In this document: in pieces, positions 1-6,023 of the stretch
Layout of the letters: every line of letters starts with the position of its first letter
Position numbering within the stretch: position 1 is the first letter of the stretch
Program-made: the position numbers and the translations under genes
The notes under the pieces: generated by a model
Database searches by the model: none
Seen by the model: the letters and a program-made list of their open reading frames with translations, nothing else
What the model was told of the DNA's origin: nothing
Source: Armatimonadota bacterium
Lineage (GTDB): Bacteria; Sysuimicrobiota; Sysuimicrobiia; Sysuimicrobiales; Humicultoraceae
Direction: 5' to 3'
Assembly (NCBI GenBank): GCA_016198805.1
Contig: JACQHU010000200.1
Location: forward strand, 1-20,837
Length of the DNA: 20,837 nt

Positions 1-161
1 CCGGCCAGCGCCTCAGGCGTCAGCCATCCGGCTTCCTCCTGAGCCGCGAACAACGCCGGCAGCAGCGCTGACTGCCTGTGCTCGTAGAGGCCGGCCAGAG
101 CGCGGATCTCCCGCCGCGCGGCCTCGCCCAGCCCCGGGGCGGCGGCCGGCCCGGTCGTCAT
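1..161 (-). CDS. nuoE: NADH-quinone oxidoreductase subunit E (partial, N-terminus only)
   Basis: This is the start of the 24-kDa [2Fe-2S] subunit of the complex I NADH-oxidising arm; 53 codons are visible before the window edge. Residues about 22-53 (LYEHRQSALLPALFAAQEE, then GWLTPEALA) match the helical N-terminal region of NuoE, which precedes the thioredoxin-like domain. The cysteine cluster ligands lie outside the window. The ATG at 161-159 overlaps the nuoD stop as ATGA, so translation is coupled and the gene is the fifth of the nuo operon. The identification rests on the short N-terminal match plus operon position; the order A-B-C-D-E is the usual one. Confidence 0.85.
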   Translation of the reverse strand, partial: MTTGPAAAPGLGEAARREIRALAGLYEHRQSALLPALFAAQEEAGWLTPEALA

Positions 162-1336
162 CGGTCCACGTCTCCCAGCACGATGTCGATGCTGGCAATG
201 GCCACGACGCAGTCGGCGACGTAGCAGCGGTAGAGCATCACCGGCAGGGCCTGCAGGTTGTTGAACGACGCCGACCGCACGCGGACCCGCGCCGGCCGGT
301 TGCTGCCGTCGCTGACCACGTAGTAGCCTTTCTCGCCCCGCGGCGACTCCACCGCCACGTACACCTCTCCGACGGGCGGGCGGATGCCCTCGCTGACCAG
401 CTTGAACTGATGAATGACCGCCTCCATGCTGCGCACGAGCTCGGCGCGCGGGGGCAGGGCGATCTTCCGATCGTCGACGAGCACCGGCCCACCGGGGAGG
501 AGGTCCAGCGCCTGGAGAATGATGCGCCGGCTCTGCCGCATCTCCTCCATCCGGATCAGATACCGGTCGAACGCATCGCCGCGCGTCCCAAGCGGCACGT
601 CGAACTCGAATTGCTCATAACCGCTGTACGGAAACGCCTTCCGGACGTCGTAGTTGACCCCGGAGCCGCGCAGGATGGGGCCGGTGCATCCATACCGCAG
701 GGCGTCTTCGGCGGAGAGCACCGCGATGCCCTCGGTCCGCTTGCGCCAGATCAGGTTGTCGGTCAGCAGCGTCTCGTACTCGTCTACGCGCGCCGCCAGG
801 CCATCGACGAGCCGGCGGACACGCGCCTCGAACCCCTCGGGCAGGTCCCACTGCAGGCCGCCGATCCGCATGTAGCCATGCATCATGCGCTGACCGGAGA
901 CCATATCGAAGATGTCGAGGATTCCCTCCCGGTCCTGGAAGCAGTACATGAACGCGCTGCTCACGTTCACGTCGATGGCGCTGCTCCCCAGCCAGACCAG
1001 ATGGCTGGCGATGCGGGACAGCTCCATCAGGATGACCCGCGCGATCTGCGCCCGGGGGGGTGGCGTGATCCCCAGCAGCTTCTCCACCGCCAGCACATAG
1101 GCCGTCTCCTCGATGAACGTCGCCAGGTACTCGATCCGCGCCGGGAAGACGATGTTCTGGTGGTAGGTCCTGGTCTCCATCTCCTTTTCGAAGCCGGTGT
1201 GGAGGTATCCGATCACGGGCTGGGCGCCGAGGATAACCTCGCCCTCCAGCTCGAGCACGAGCCGCAGCACCCCGTGCGTCGCCGGGTGCTGCGGGCCCAT
1301 GTTGATGGTCACCGTCTCGGTGCGCGTCTCAGGCAT
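158..1336 (-). CDS. nuoD: NADH-quinone oxidoreductase subunit D
   Basis: This is the 49-kDa subunit of complex I, a peripheral-arm protein that forms the quinone pocket with NuoB. The 392-residue product has the HPATHG loop near residues 17-22, the family stretch GYLHTGFEK, AVEKLLGI, and the C-terminal IDIVLGDVDR, all typical of NuoD and of full family length. I chose the ATG at 1336 because homologues begin a few residues before the INMGPQHP motif. An in-frame ATG at 1405, just after the nuoC stop and next to a GGAG, would add 23 residues, so the start is not certain. The gene is separate from nuoC, unlike the fused NuoCD of E. coli, and is the only junction in this operon with a real spacer (76 bases, holding a strong stem-loop). 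It overlaps nuoE by 4 bases. Confidence 0.96.
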   Translation of the reverse strand: MPETRTETVTINMGPQHPATHGVLRLVLELEGEVILGAQPVIGYLHTGFEKEMETRTYHQNIVFPARIEYLATFIEETAYVLAVEKLLGITPPPRAQIARVILMELSRIASHLVWLGSSAIDVNVSSAFMYCFQDREGILDIFDMVSGQRMMHGYMRIGGLQWDLPEGFEARVRRLVDGLAARVDEYETLLTDNLIWRKRTEGIAVLSAEDALRYGCTGPILRGSGVNYDVRKAFPYSGYEQFEFDVPLGTRGDAFDRYLIRMEEMRQSRRIILQALDLLPGGPVLVDDRKIALPPRAELVRSMEAVIHQFKLVSEGIRPPVGEVYVAVESPRGEKGYYVVSDGSNRPARVRVRSASFNNLQALPVMLYRCYVADCVVAIASIDIVLGDVDR

Positions 1337-1368
1337 GGTGATCTCGCACTCCGTCGCTTGCGCCGGTC

Positions 1369-1397
1369 GCGGTCGCCCGCACGGGCCGGGCGACCGC
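1369..1397 (-). repeat. 11-bp inverted repeat (stem-loop) in the nuoC-nuoD spacer
   Basis: The arms GCGGTCGCCCG (1369-1379) and CGGGCGACCGC (1387-1397) are perfectly complementary around a 7-base loop. In the mRNA this GC-only stem would sit about 30 bases before the nuoD start. No T-run follows, so it is unlikely to be a strong intrinsic terminator. A processing, stability or translation-tuning role is an inference. If nuoD starts at 1405 the stem is inside its coding sequence. Confidence 0.6.
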
Positions 1398-1412
1398 CGG
1401 TGCATCCACTCC

Positions 1413-1940
1413 TTAGGGTTGCGGCGGCGACTTCGGAATGATGGTGCTGGGAACCTTGGGCACGTGGTCGACGAACTCGACCGGCTCCTCGGTGAGCGGA
1501 AAGTCCTTCCGCAGCGGATGCCCTTCCCAGTCGTCCGGCAACAGGATCCGCCTGAGCTCCGAATGCCCATCAAACCGGACGCCGAACAGATCGAAGACCT
1601 CGCGCTCCAGCCAGTTGGCCGCTGGATATAGGCCGGTCGCGCTGGCGATCGCCGGCTGGTCTCCCGGCAGGCGCGCCTTCACCCGCACCCGGATCGGCGG
1701 GTGATACCCCGTCAGCAGGTAGACGACCTCGAAGCGGGGTTCGGCCGGATACCGGTCCACGGCGGTGAGATCGGTCAGCACCAGGGGCGTGCCTGCAGGG
1801 TCGCGCAGGGCCTGGAGCACGTCGAGGATGCGGCCGGATGCGACGACCACCGTCGTCTCTCCGAGAAACTCCACCACCTCGACGGCCGCGGGGCCGCACT
1901 GCTCCTGTACGCGGGCGATCAGGGCGGCAGGCGTCGTCAC
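1413..1940 (-). CDS. nuoC: NADH-quinone oxidoreductase subunit C
   Basis: This is the 30-kDa subunit of the complex I connecting module, which packs against NuoD and NuoB. The 175-residue product carries the family signature around residues 110-150 (LEREVFDLFGVRF, then RRILLPDDWEGHPLRKDFPL), and DLTAVDRYP earlier. The start is the GTG at 1940-1938, which shares GTGA with the nuoB stop; a longer open frame upstream runs through nuoB and has no NuoC-like sequence. The length is normal for a stand-alone NuoC. The C-terminal tail is short and proline/lysine-rich. The nuoD frame is also open through the 3' end of this gene, but I see no slippery site that would suggest a programmed NuoCD fusion. 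Confidence 0.95.
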   Translation of the reverse strand: MTTPAALIARVQEQCGPAAVEVVEFLGETTVVVASGRILDVLQALRDPAGTPLVLTDLTAVDRYPAEPRFEVVYLLTGYHPPIRVRVKARLPGDQPAIASATGLYPAANWLEREVFDLFGVRFDGHSELRRILLPDDWEGHPLRKDFPLTEEPVEFVDHVPKVPSTIIPKSPPQP

Positions 1941-2437
1941 CGCCGGCCCCCGGTCCGGGTAATCTTCTCCTGGAGTTTGAGGAGGCCGTACAGCAGCGCC
2001 TCGGGGCGAGGCGGGCACCCGGCCACGTACACGTCCACGGGCACGATCTTGTCGACGCCCTGCACCAGGGCGTAGTTGTTGAAGACCCCCCCGCAGGACG
2101 CGCAGTCGCCCATGGCGATGACCCACTTGGGCTCCAGCATCTGGTCGTAGATGTGCCGCAGCACCGGGGCCATCTTCTGCGAGACGCGGCCGGACACGAT
2201 GAGCAGGTCGGCCTGCCGCGGCGAGGCCCGGAAGAGTTCGCTCCCGAAGCGCGCGATGTCAAACCGCGCCGCTGCGGCCGCCATCATCTCGATGGCGCAG
2301 CAGGCCAGGCCGAACTGGGCGGGCCAGATGCTCCCCGACCGCGCCCACCGGGTCATGCGCTCGACAGTGGTGGTCAGGATCCGCTTCTCGAACTCGGCGG
2401 CGTCACGGTCGGTCGTTGGAGTCGACGTCACTGCCAT
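1937..2437 (-). CDS. nuoB: NADH-quinone oxidoreductase subunit B
   Basis: This is the PSST/20-kDa subunit that binds cluster N2, the last Fe-S centre before quinone. Of its 166 residues, the expected four N2 ligands are visible: the tandem Cys46-Cys47 in FGLACCAIEM, Cys112 in MGDCASCGG and Cys141 in AGCPPRPEAL. The ATG at 2437 overlaps the end of nuoA by 10 bases. Two codons later a GTG forms a GTGA overlap with the nuoA stop and is an alternative start. A longer frame upstream (from 2458) would add only nuoA-shadow residues. Downstream it overlaps nuoC by 4 bases, so nuoA-B-C are tightly coupled. Confidence 0.96.
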   Translation of the reverse strand: MAVTSTPTTDRDAAEFEKRILTTTVERMTRWARSGSIWPAQFGLACCAIEMMAAAAARFDIARFGSELFRASPRQADLLIVSGRVSQKMAPVLRHIYDQMLEPKWVIAMGDCASCGGVFNNYALVQGVDKIVPVDVYVAGCPPRPEALLYGLLKLQEKITRTGGRR

Positions 2438-2805
2438 TCCAGCGCCTGCCGCTTCCACGCGTAGATCAGCCCCAGGCCGAGCACGCCGATAAACACCAGC
2501 ATCTCAACGAGACCGAAGGTCCCCAGCCGGCGGAAGACCACCGCCCAGGGGAACAGGAAGACCGTCTCGATATCAAACAGGATGAACAGCATCGCGATGA
2601 CATAGTACCGGATCGGGTTGCGCTCGCGCGAGGTGCCGATGGGCCACACGCCGGATTCGTACGGTTCCTGTTTTGGGGGGGTCGGGCGGCTGCCGCCGAG
2701 CAGCGCGTGCGCGCCGAGCAGGGAGACGGTGAGGCCAACGACGAGCACAAAGTGCACGAGGATCGGGAGGTACTCGAACAACGCCGTCACCGTCAGTGGC
2801 GCCAA
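2428..2805 (-). CDS. nuoA: NADH-quinone oxidoreductase subunit A
   Basis: This is a small membrane subunit of complex I at the junction of the membrane and peripheral arms. The 125 residues hold three hydrophobic helices (about 10-35, 67-90 and 97-117). They also hold the signature YESGVWPIG and the helix motif FILFDIETVFLFPWA, whose acidic residues belong to the family's conserved E-channel region. The start codon is TTG at 2805-2803, with AGGA about six bases upstream. It is the first gene of the nuo operon and has its own promoter in the short gap behind the cysteine desulfurase gene. Confidence 0.95.
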   Translation of the reverse strand: MAPLTVTALFEYLPILVHFVLVVGLTVSLLGAHALLGGSRPTPPKQEPYESGVWPIGTSRERNPIRYYVIAMLFILFDIETVFLFPWAVVFRRLGTFGLVEMLVFIGVLGLGLIYAWKRQALEWQ

Positions 2806-2820
2806 GCCTTGTCCTGACCG

Positions 2821-2834
2821 CGTGGCAGGCCACG
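2821..2834. repeat. 6-bp palindrome at the predicted nuo transcription start
   Basis: CGTGGC-AG-GCCACG is a perfect inverted repeat with a 2-base centre. It covers the predicted nuoA transcription start and early leader. It could be an operator half-site pair or a small hairpin at the mRNA 5' end. In GC-rich DNA a 6-bp palindrome can also arise by chance. Confidence 0.4.
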
Positions 2835-2838
2835 TTTC

Positions 2839-2867
2839 ATCATCGCAAAGTTGGCCAGGAGTGTCAA
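2839..2867 (-). promoter_or_regulatory. sigma-70-type promoter of the nuo operon
   Basis: On the minus strand there is a perfect TTGACA (-35, 2867-2862), a 17-base spacer and GATGAT (-10, 2844-2839, four of six consensus positions). The predicted transcription start is near 2832, giving a leader of about 26 bases before the nuoA TTG. The -35 box contains the TGA stop of the cysteine desulfurase gene. This is inferred from consensus only. Confidence 0.65.
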
Positions 2868-4039
2868 CGCCGACCGGCGGCGGCGCGGCGGATGGTCGCG
2901 AGGATGCGCGGGAGCGCCTCCAGCATCGCGTCGATCTCTTCCAGCGTCGTCCATCGCCCCAGCGAGAACCGCAGGGTACCGGCGGCGAACGAGGGCGGCA
3001 CGCCCAGGGCGGCGATCACGTGCGAGGGCTCAAGACTCCCCGACGTGCACGCTGAGCCGCTGGAGGCGGCGATGCCCTCCAGGTCGAGCGCCAGCAGGAG
3101 CGACTCGCTGTCGGAGGCGGCGAACGAGGCGTTGACGATGCCCGGCAGGCGCCGCGTCGGATGCCCGTTGAGGCGCGCGCCGTCGATGGCCGCCAGCCCC
3201 GCGCTCAACCGCTCGCGCAGGCCGGCCAGCCGCGCCGCCTCGTCGGCCATGCTCGCCAGCGCGATCCGGGCCGCCTCGCCGAACCCGACGATCGCCGGGA
3301 CGTTCTCCGTCCCGCCGCGGCGGCCGCGCTCCTGGCTCCCGCCGTGCTGGAACGGTTCGATCTGCACGCCGGTGCGAACGTACAGGGCGCCGATCCCCTT
3401 GGGCCCATAGCGCTTGTGCGCGGACAGGGAGAGCAGATCCACGCCCAGCGCCTTCACATCGATCGGCACGATGCCCGCGCTCTGGGTGGCGTCAGTGTGA
3501 AACGGGACGCCGTGCTCGCGCGCGATCGCGGCGATCTCGGCGACCGGCCCCAGCGTCCCGATCTCGTTGTTGCCGTGCATGACGCTGACCAGTACCGTCT
3601 CCGGACGGATGGCCCGGCGGACCGCGTCCGGATCGACGATCCCATGCCGGTCCACGGGCAGGACCGTCACGCTCACCCCGTGGGCTTCCAGCCACCGGCA
3701 CGGCTCGAGCACCGCATGATGCTCGGTGGCCGCGGTGATGACGTGCCGGTCGGGCACGCCCCGGGCGTAGACGGCCCCGAAGATCGCGGCGTTGTTCGCC
3801 TCGGTGGCGCCTGAGGTGAAGACGATCTCCTTCGGCAGCGCGCCGATCAGGTGCGCCACCGCCGCCCGCGCCTCGTCGACCGCCGCCCGCGCGCTCTGCC
3901 CGAACTGGTGCACGCTCCCCGGGTTGCCGAAGCGCTCTGCGAAGTACGGTCGCATGGCGTCCAGTACGCGGGGATCGACCGGGGTGGTCGCCGCGTAGTC
4001 AAGATAGATCAACCGGCTCAGGTCTGGGGTTCCGCCCAT
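2864..4039 (-). CDS. iscS: Cysteine desulfurase, IscS/NifS family (group I)
   Basis: This is a PLP enzyme that takes sulfur from L-cysteine as a persulfide for Fe-S cluster and thio-cofactor assembly. It has 391 residues. The N-terminal YLDYAATTPVD is the family opening. His107/108 in TEHHAV stacks on PLP, Asp183 in HTDATQSAG pairs with the pyridine nitrogen, Lys209 in SAHKRYGPKG is the Schiff-base lysine, and Cys331 in SSGSACTSGS is the catalytic cysteine on the long mobile loop of group I enzymes. The ATG at 4039 is the family start; the longer frame upstream is not homologous. No iscU, iscR or sufU is adjacent, so partner and symbol are inferred. A -10-like TATACT lies 11 bases before the ATG. 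Placement just upstream of nuo is consistent with, but does not prove, a role in loading complex I clusters. Confidence 0.94.
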   Translation of the reverse strand: MGGTPDLSRLIYLDYAATTPVDPRVLDAMRPYFAERFGNPGSVHQFGQSARAAVDEARAAVAHLIGALPKEIVFTSGATEANNAAIFGAVYARGVPDRHVITAATEHHAVLEPCRWLEAHGVSVTVLPVDRHGIVDPDAVRRAIRPETVLVSVMHGNNEIGTLGPVAEIAAIAREHGVPFHTDATQSAGIVPIDVKALGVDLLSLSAHKRYGPKGIGALYVRTGVQIEPFQHGGSQERGRRGGTENVPAIVGFGEAARIALASMADEAARLAGLRERLSAGLAAIDGARLNGHPTRRLPGIVNASFAASDSESLLLALDLEGIAASSGSACTSGSLEPSHVIAALGVPPSFAAGTLRFSLGRWTTLEEIDAMLEALPRILATIRRAAAGRR

Positions 4040-4049
4040 ACCAGCGTTT

Positions 4050-4055
4050 AGTATA
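4050..4055 (-). promoter_or_regulatory. -10 box almost abutting the cysteine desulfurase start
   Basis: TATACT (five of six -10 consensus positions) reads on the minus strand at 4055-4050 in otherwise GC-rich DNA. The expected start of transcription falls only about 4-5 bases before the ATG at 4039, so the mRNA would be leaderless or nearly so. No recognisable -35 box is present at 16-18 bases upstream. No Shine-Dalgarno sequence lies at the ATG, which agrees with this reading. Confidence 0.45.
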
Positions 4056-4091
4056 GCGCAGCCGGGTGGCGGAGCCGGGCCCCCGGCAGGG

Positions 4092-4598
4092 TCATCCTGC
4101 CGGCACGCGATGGCGGTCGATCCAGTAGGCCCACGGGATGAAGAGCCAAAGTGCCAGTCCCCCGATGGCGATCGCCATCGCACTCGGGGGCGCGGGTCCT
4201 GCAAGGGATGCCGCGTACAGGACGGCGAGCAGGACGAGGAGCGCCCACAGCGCATACCGCCCCACGGCGTCGCTGGCGCTGGTGGTGCGGAGATAGAACA
4301 CCGCCCCGCCGAGGACCCAGGCGCCCCGCGGATAGTGCCGGGTGAGTCCGTAGATCAGGCCGAACAGCAGCGACCATCCCAGGGCACCCACCAGGCTGTG
4401 TGTGATCGGGTAGTTGTAGAAGTCCAGGGGCGACACCGCCGTGATGCCGGGGTGGATCCGGACGTGCTCTACCCCGACCAACAGGAAGATCGGCCAGAGC
4501 AGATCGGCGAGCTGGGCCGCCAGCATCAGCGTTCCCAACGACACCGCAGGGGCTGCCTTCTTCGCCGCGAGTGCGACGCCGTAGTGACCGAGGAACAT
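4092..4598 (-). CDS. Small integral membrane protein, YdjM/DUF457-like features
   Basis: This protein of 168 residues is almost entirely hydrophobic. Likely membrane helices lie near residues 18-42, 65-84, 92-104, 114-133 and 139-160. Polar residues in the membrane context (His5 in FLGHYG, Asp32 in LADLLWP, His45, and His67 in PITHSLVG) resemble the H/D/THS pattern of the YdjM/DUF457 family of membrane-bound putative metal-dependent hydrolases. That link is by pattern only and the function is unknown. The ATG at 4598 has a strong AGGAGG six bases upstream. It follows the HAD phosphatase gene by 27 bases and is probably in the same transcript. Confidence 0.8.
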   Translation of the reverse strand: MFLGHYGVALAAKKAAPAVSLGTLMLAAQLADLLWPIFLLVGVEHVRIHPGITAVSPLDFYNYPITHSLVGALGWSLLFGLIYGLTRHYPRGAWVLGGAVFYLRTTSASDAVGRYALWALLVLLAVLYAASLAGPAPPSAMAIAIGGLALWLFIPWAYWIDRHRVPAG

Positions 4599-4625
4599 GG
4601 CACCCTCCTGATCTGACCGGCGGGC

Positions 4626-5159
4626 TCAGGTCGACCGTTCGGTGCCGGCCGGAAGTGCGGGACTCGCCTCGGCCCGGTCCAGGTAGCGCAGGATCTCATC
4701 CAGCGACCGGATGTCGACCCCGTACTGGAGAAAGCGGATCGGCCCGACCGCCGCCCGCACGGCGTCCAGGTGCAGGGTGCGGTCGTCGACGTATAGAACC
4801 TGGTCCGGCGCCAGGCTGATGCCGCCCTCCGCCAGTTCGGCGAAGAGGGCGCTGATGGTCAATTGCTTGTGGGGATGTGGCTCGACTTTTCTGTGGTCGA
4901 AGTAGTGACCCAGCTCAAGCAGATCGAAGATCTCCTCCACCGCCTGCGGATCGTTCCAGGAGGCGCAGGCGATGATGAGCCCGCGCTCGCGGAGCCCCTC
5001 GAGAAGCGCGCGGACCCCCGGGAACAGGGTCACGCGCACCTCACCCTGATCTTCGATCGTCTCGTCGTCGACCCGCCGGAAGGGTCGCACGAGCCCCGTG
5101 ACGTTCCGGTGATCCCACAGGGTGAGGTCGAGGTCGAGCACGACGAGTCGCACCGGCAT
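4626..5159 (-). CDS. HAD-superfamily phosphatase, MDP-1-like
   Basis: This is a soluble HAD hydrolase of 177 residues. Motif I is LDLDLTLWD (nucleophile Asp9, acid/base Asp11), motif II is the serine of ACASWND, a lysine follows in HRKVEPHPHK, and motif IV is YVDDRTLHLDAV. The arrangement and the absence of a large cap resemble magnesium-dependent phosphatase-1/acid-phosphatase-like members, which hydrolyse phosphotyrosine analogues or sugar phosphates; the substrate here is unknown. I place the start at the ATG at 5159, because the motif I strand usually follows within a few residues of the N-terminus. The frame is, however, open to a GTG at 5255 that encodes a metallophosphoesterase-like N-terminus, so a 209-residue fused product is possible. 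Confidence 0.82.
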   Translation of the reverse strand: MPVRLVVLDLDLTLWDHRNVTGLVRPFRRVDDETIEDQGEVRVTLFPGVRALLEGLRERGLIIACASWNDPQAVEEIFDLLELGHYFDHRKVEPHPHKQLTISALFAELAEGGISLAPDQVLYVDDRTLHLDAVRAAVGPIRFLQYGVDIRSLDEILRYLDRAEASPALPAGTERST

Positions 5160-5255
5160 CAGTGAACCGTCCCTTCTTCCTGTATGCTTCGTCAGCCAGG
5201 ACGCGTCCAGGCCGACGGCGTTGCCATGGACGTCGGAAAAGATCGCGACCCTCAC
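5160..5255 (-). pseudogene. Metallophosphoesterase N-terminal remnant fused in frame to the HAD gene
   Basis: Starting at the GTG at 5255-5253, the frame reads MRVAIFSDVHGNAVGLDA, the classical opening of calcineurin-like metallophosphoesterases including the D-x-H metal motif. After about 18 residues the similarity stops, and the frame runs without a stop into the HAD phosphatase 14 codons later. The later family motifs (GD, GNHE, GHTH) are absent. The GTG overlaps the Nudix stop as GTGA, so the ancestral coupling signal is preserved. This is most simply a deletion remnant, possibly still translated as a leader. Confidence 0.7.
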
Positions 5256-5863
5256 CGATCCCCCCCTCCCTGGGCCTGGCTGCGGAACGCCCTCTCGGCC
5301 TCGTCAGCCAGCAGCCGGACCATGCTCTTGATAATCCGCGCCGTCGCGCCCCAGATCACGTGCGGGGGATAGTCGTAAAAGAGGAGTTCCATCTCGCGCC
5401 CGTCAGGCGCCACGCGCTCGACCCGCAGGTTCGCTGGATTGAGGAACACCTCCAGCGGCACCGAGACGATCTCCTGGATCTCGTTCGGGTTGGGCCGCAG
5501 CCTGGCCGGCGGCGGGATAAAGCCCACGTAGGGCGTGATCGCGAACCCGGAGACGACCGTCTCGGTCTCGTCCAGCCGCCCCCAGACCTCCACCACTTCC
5601 GGCGGGAGCCCGATCTCCTCATAGGTCTCCCGGAGCGCCGTGTCCAGGAGATCTCTGTCCCCCGGCTCCTCCCCGCCTCCCGGGAAGGAGATCTGGCCCT
5701 TGTGGTGCTCGACGGTCTCGGTGCGCTTGGTCAGCAGCAGGTACGGGACCCCTCCTGAGTCGAAGACCGGGACCAGGACCGCCGCCCGCTTGGACTGGTG
5801 GGGGGCAAGGTCGCGGGGCCGGGCCGTCCGGAGCCGGTCACGCAGGGTTGCGAGCAGATCCAT
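5252..5863 (-). CDS. Nudix hydrolase, coenzyme A pyrophosphatase type (NudL/YeaB-like)
   Basis: Probably hydrolyses CoA or CoA derivatives, or related diphosphates, as a housecleaning enzyme. It has 203 residues. The NuCoA motif characteristic of the CoA-pyrophosphatase subgroup is visible as LLTKRTETVEHHKGQISFPGG-like residues 43-63, running straight into the Nudix box at 62-86 with the catalytic RETYEEIG at 78-85. The start is fixed at the ATG at 5863 because an in-frame TAG lies two codons upstream. Little Shine-Dalgarno sequence is present; a purine-rich GGGAGGAGAGG lies too far upstream. It heads the minus-strand group Nudix, HAD, membrane protein. Confidence 0.9.
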   Translation of the reverse strand: MDLLATLRDRLRTARPRDLAPHQSKRAAVLVPVFDSGGVPYLLLTKRTETVEHHKGQISFPGGGEEPGDRDLLDTALRETYEEIGLPPEVVEVWGRLDETETVVSGFAITPYVGFIPPPARLRPNPNEIQEIVSVPLEVFLNPANLRVERVAPDGREMELLFYDYPPHVIWGATARIIKSMVRLLADEAERAFRSQAQGGGDR

Positions 5864-6023
5864 GCCCTAATGTTGGCGATTCCGGCCCCCCTCTCCTCCC
5901 GCTGGAGTTCAGTCTCCACGATATCTTGGGGCATCAGCGGCCGATCCCTACAAGATCTTGGGGAAGCAGCAGGATTTCGTGCAACCGGCGATGAATATGC
6001 CGGTTGACCCCGGGAGGAAGGCC
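5864..6023. promoter_or_regulatory. Divergent intergenic region with a 9-bp direct repeat
   Basis: This 160-base gap separates the divergent Nudix and ThyX-like genes. ATCTTGGGG occurs twice in direct orientation at 5923-5931 and 5955-5963, with starts 32 bases apart, about three helical turns. I see no convincing -35/-10 pair on either strand. The repeats could be binding sites for one regulator, or chance. Confidence 0.3.

Noticed and set aside
410..1441. A 343-codon plus-strand open frame antisense to nuoD
   Set aside because: It is rich in Arg, His, Pro and Gln, has no family motif, and mirrors the codon pattern of nuoD, as expected for shadows in GC-rich DNA. Long antisense frames at 6174-7403, 10374-11984, 13767-14771 and 18612-19934 were dropped for the same reason.
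1413..1573. Programmed frameshift producing a NuoCD fusion, since the nuoD frame is open through the nuoC 3' end
   Set aside because: No slippery heptamer is visible, and open alternative frames are common at this base composition.
2805..2864. Cysteine desulfurase and nuo as one functional Fe-S loading operon
   Set aside because: The nuo genes have a good promoter of their own and no Fe-S scaffold or regulator gene is present; adjacency alone is weak evidence.
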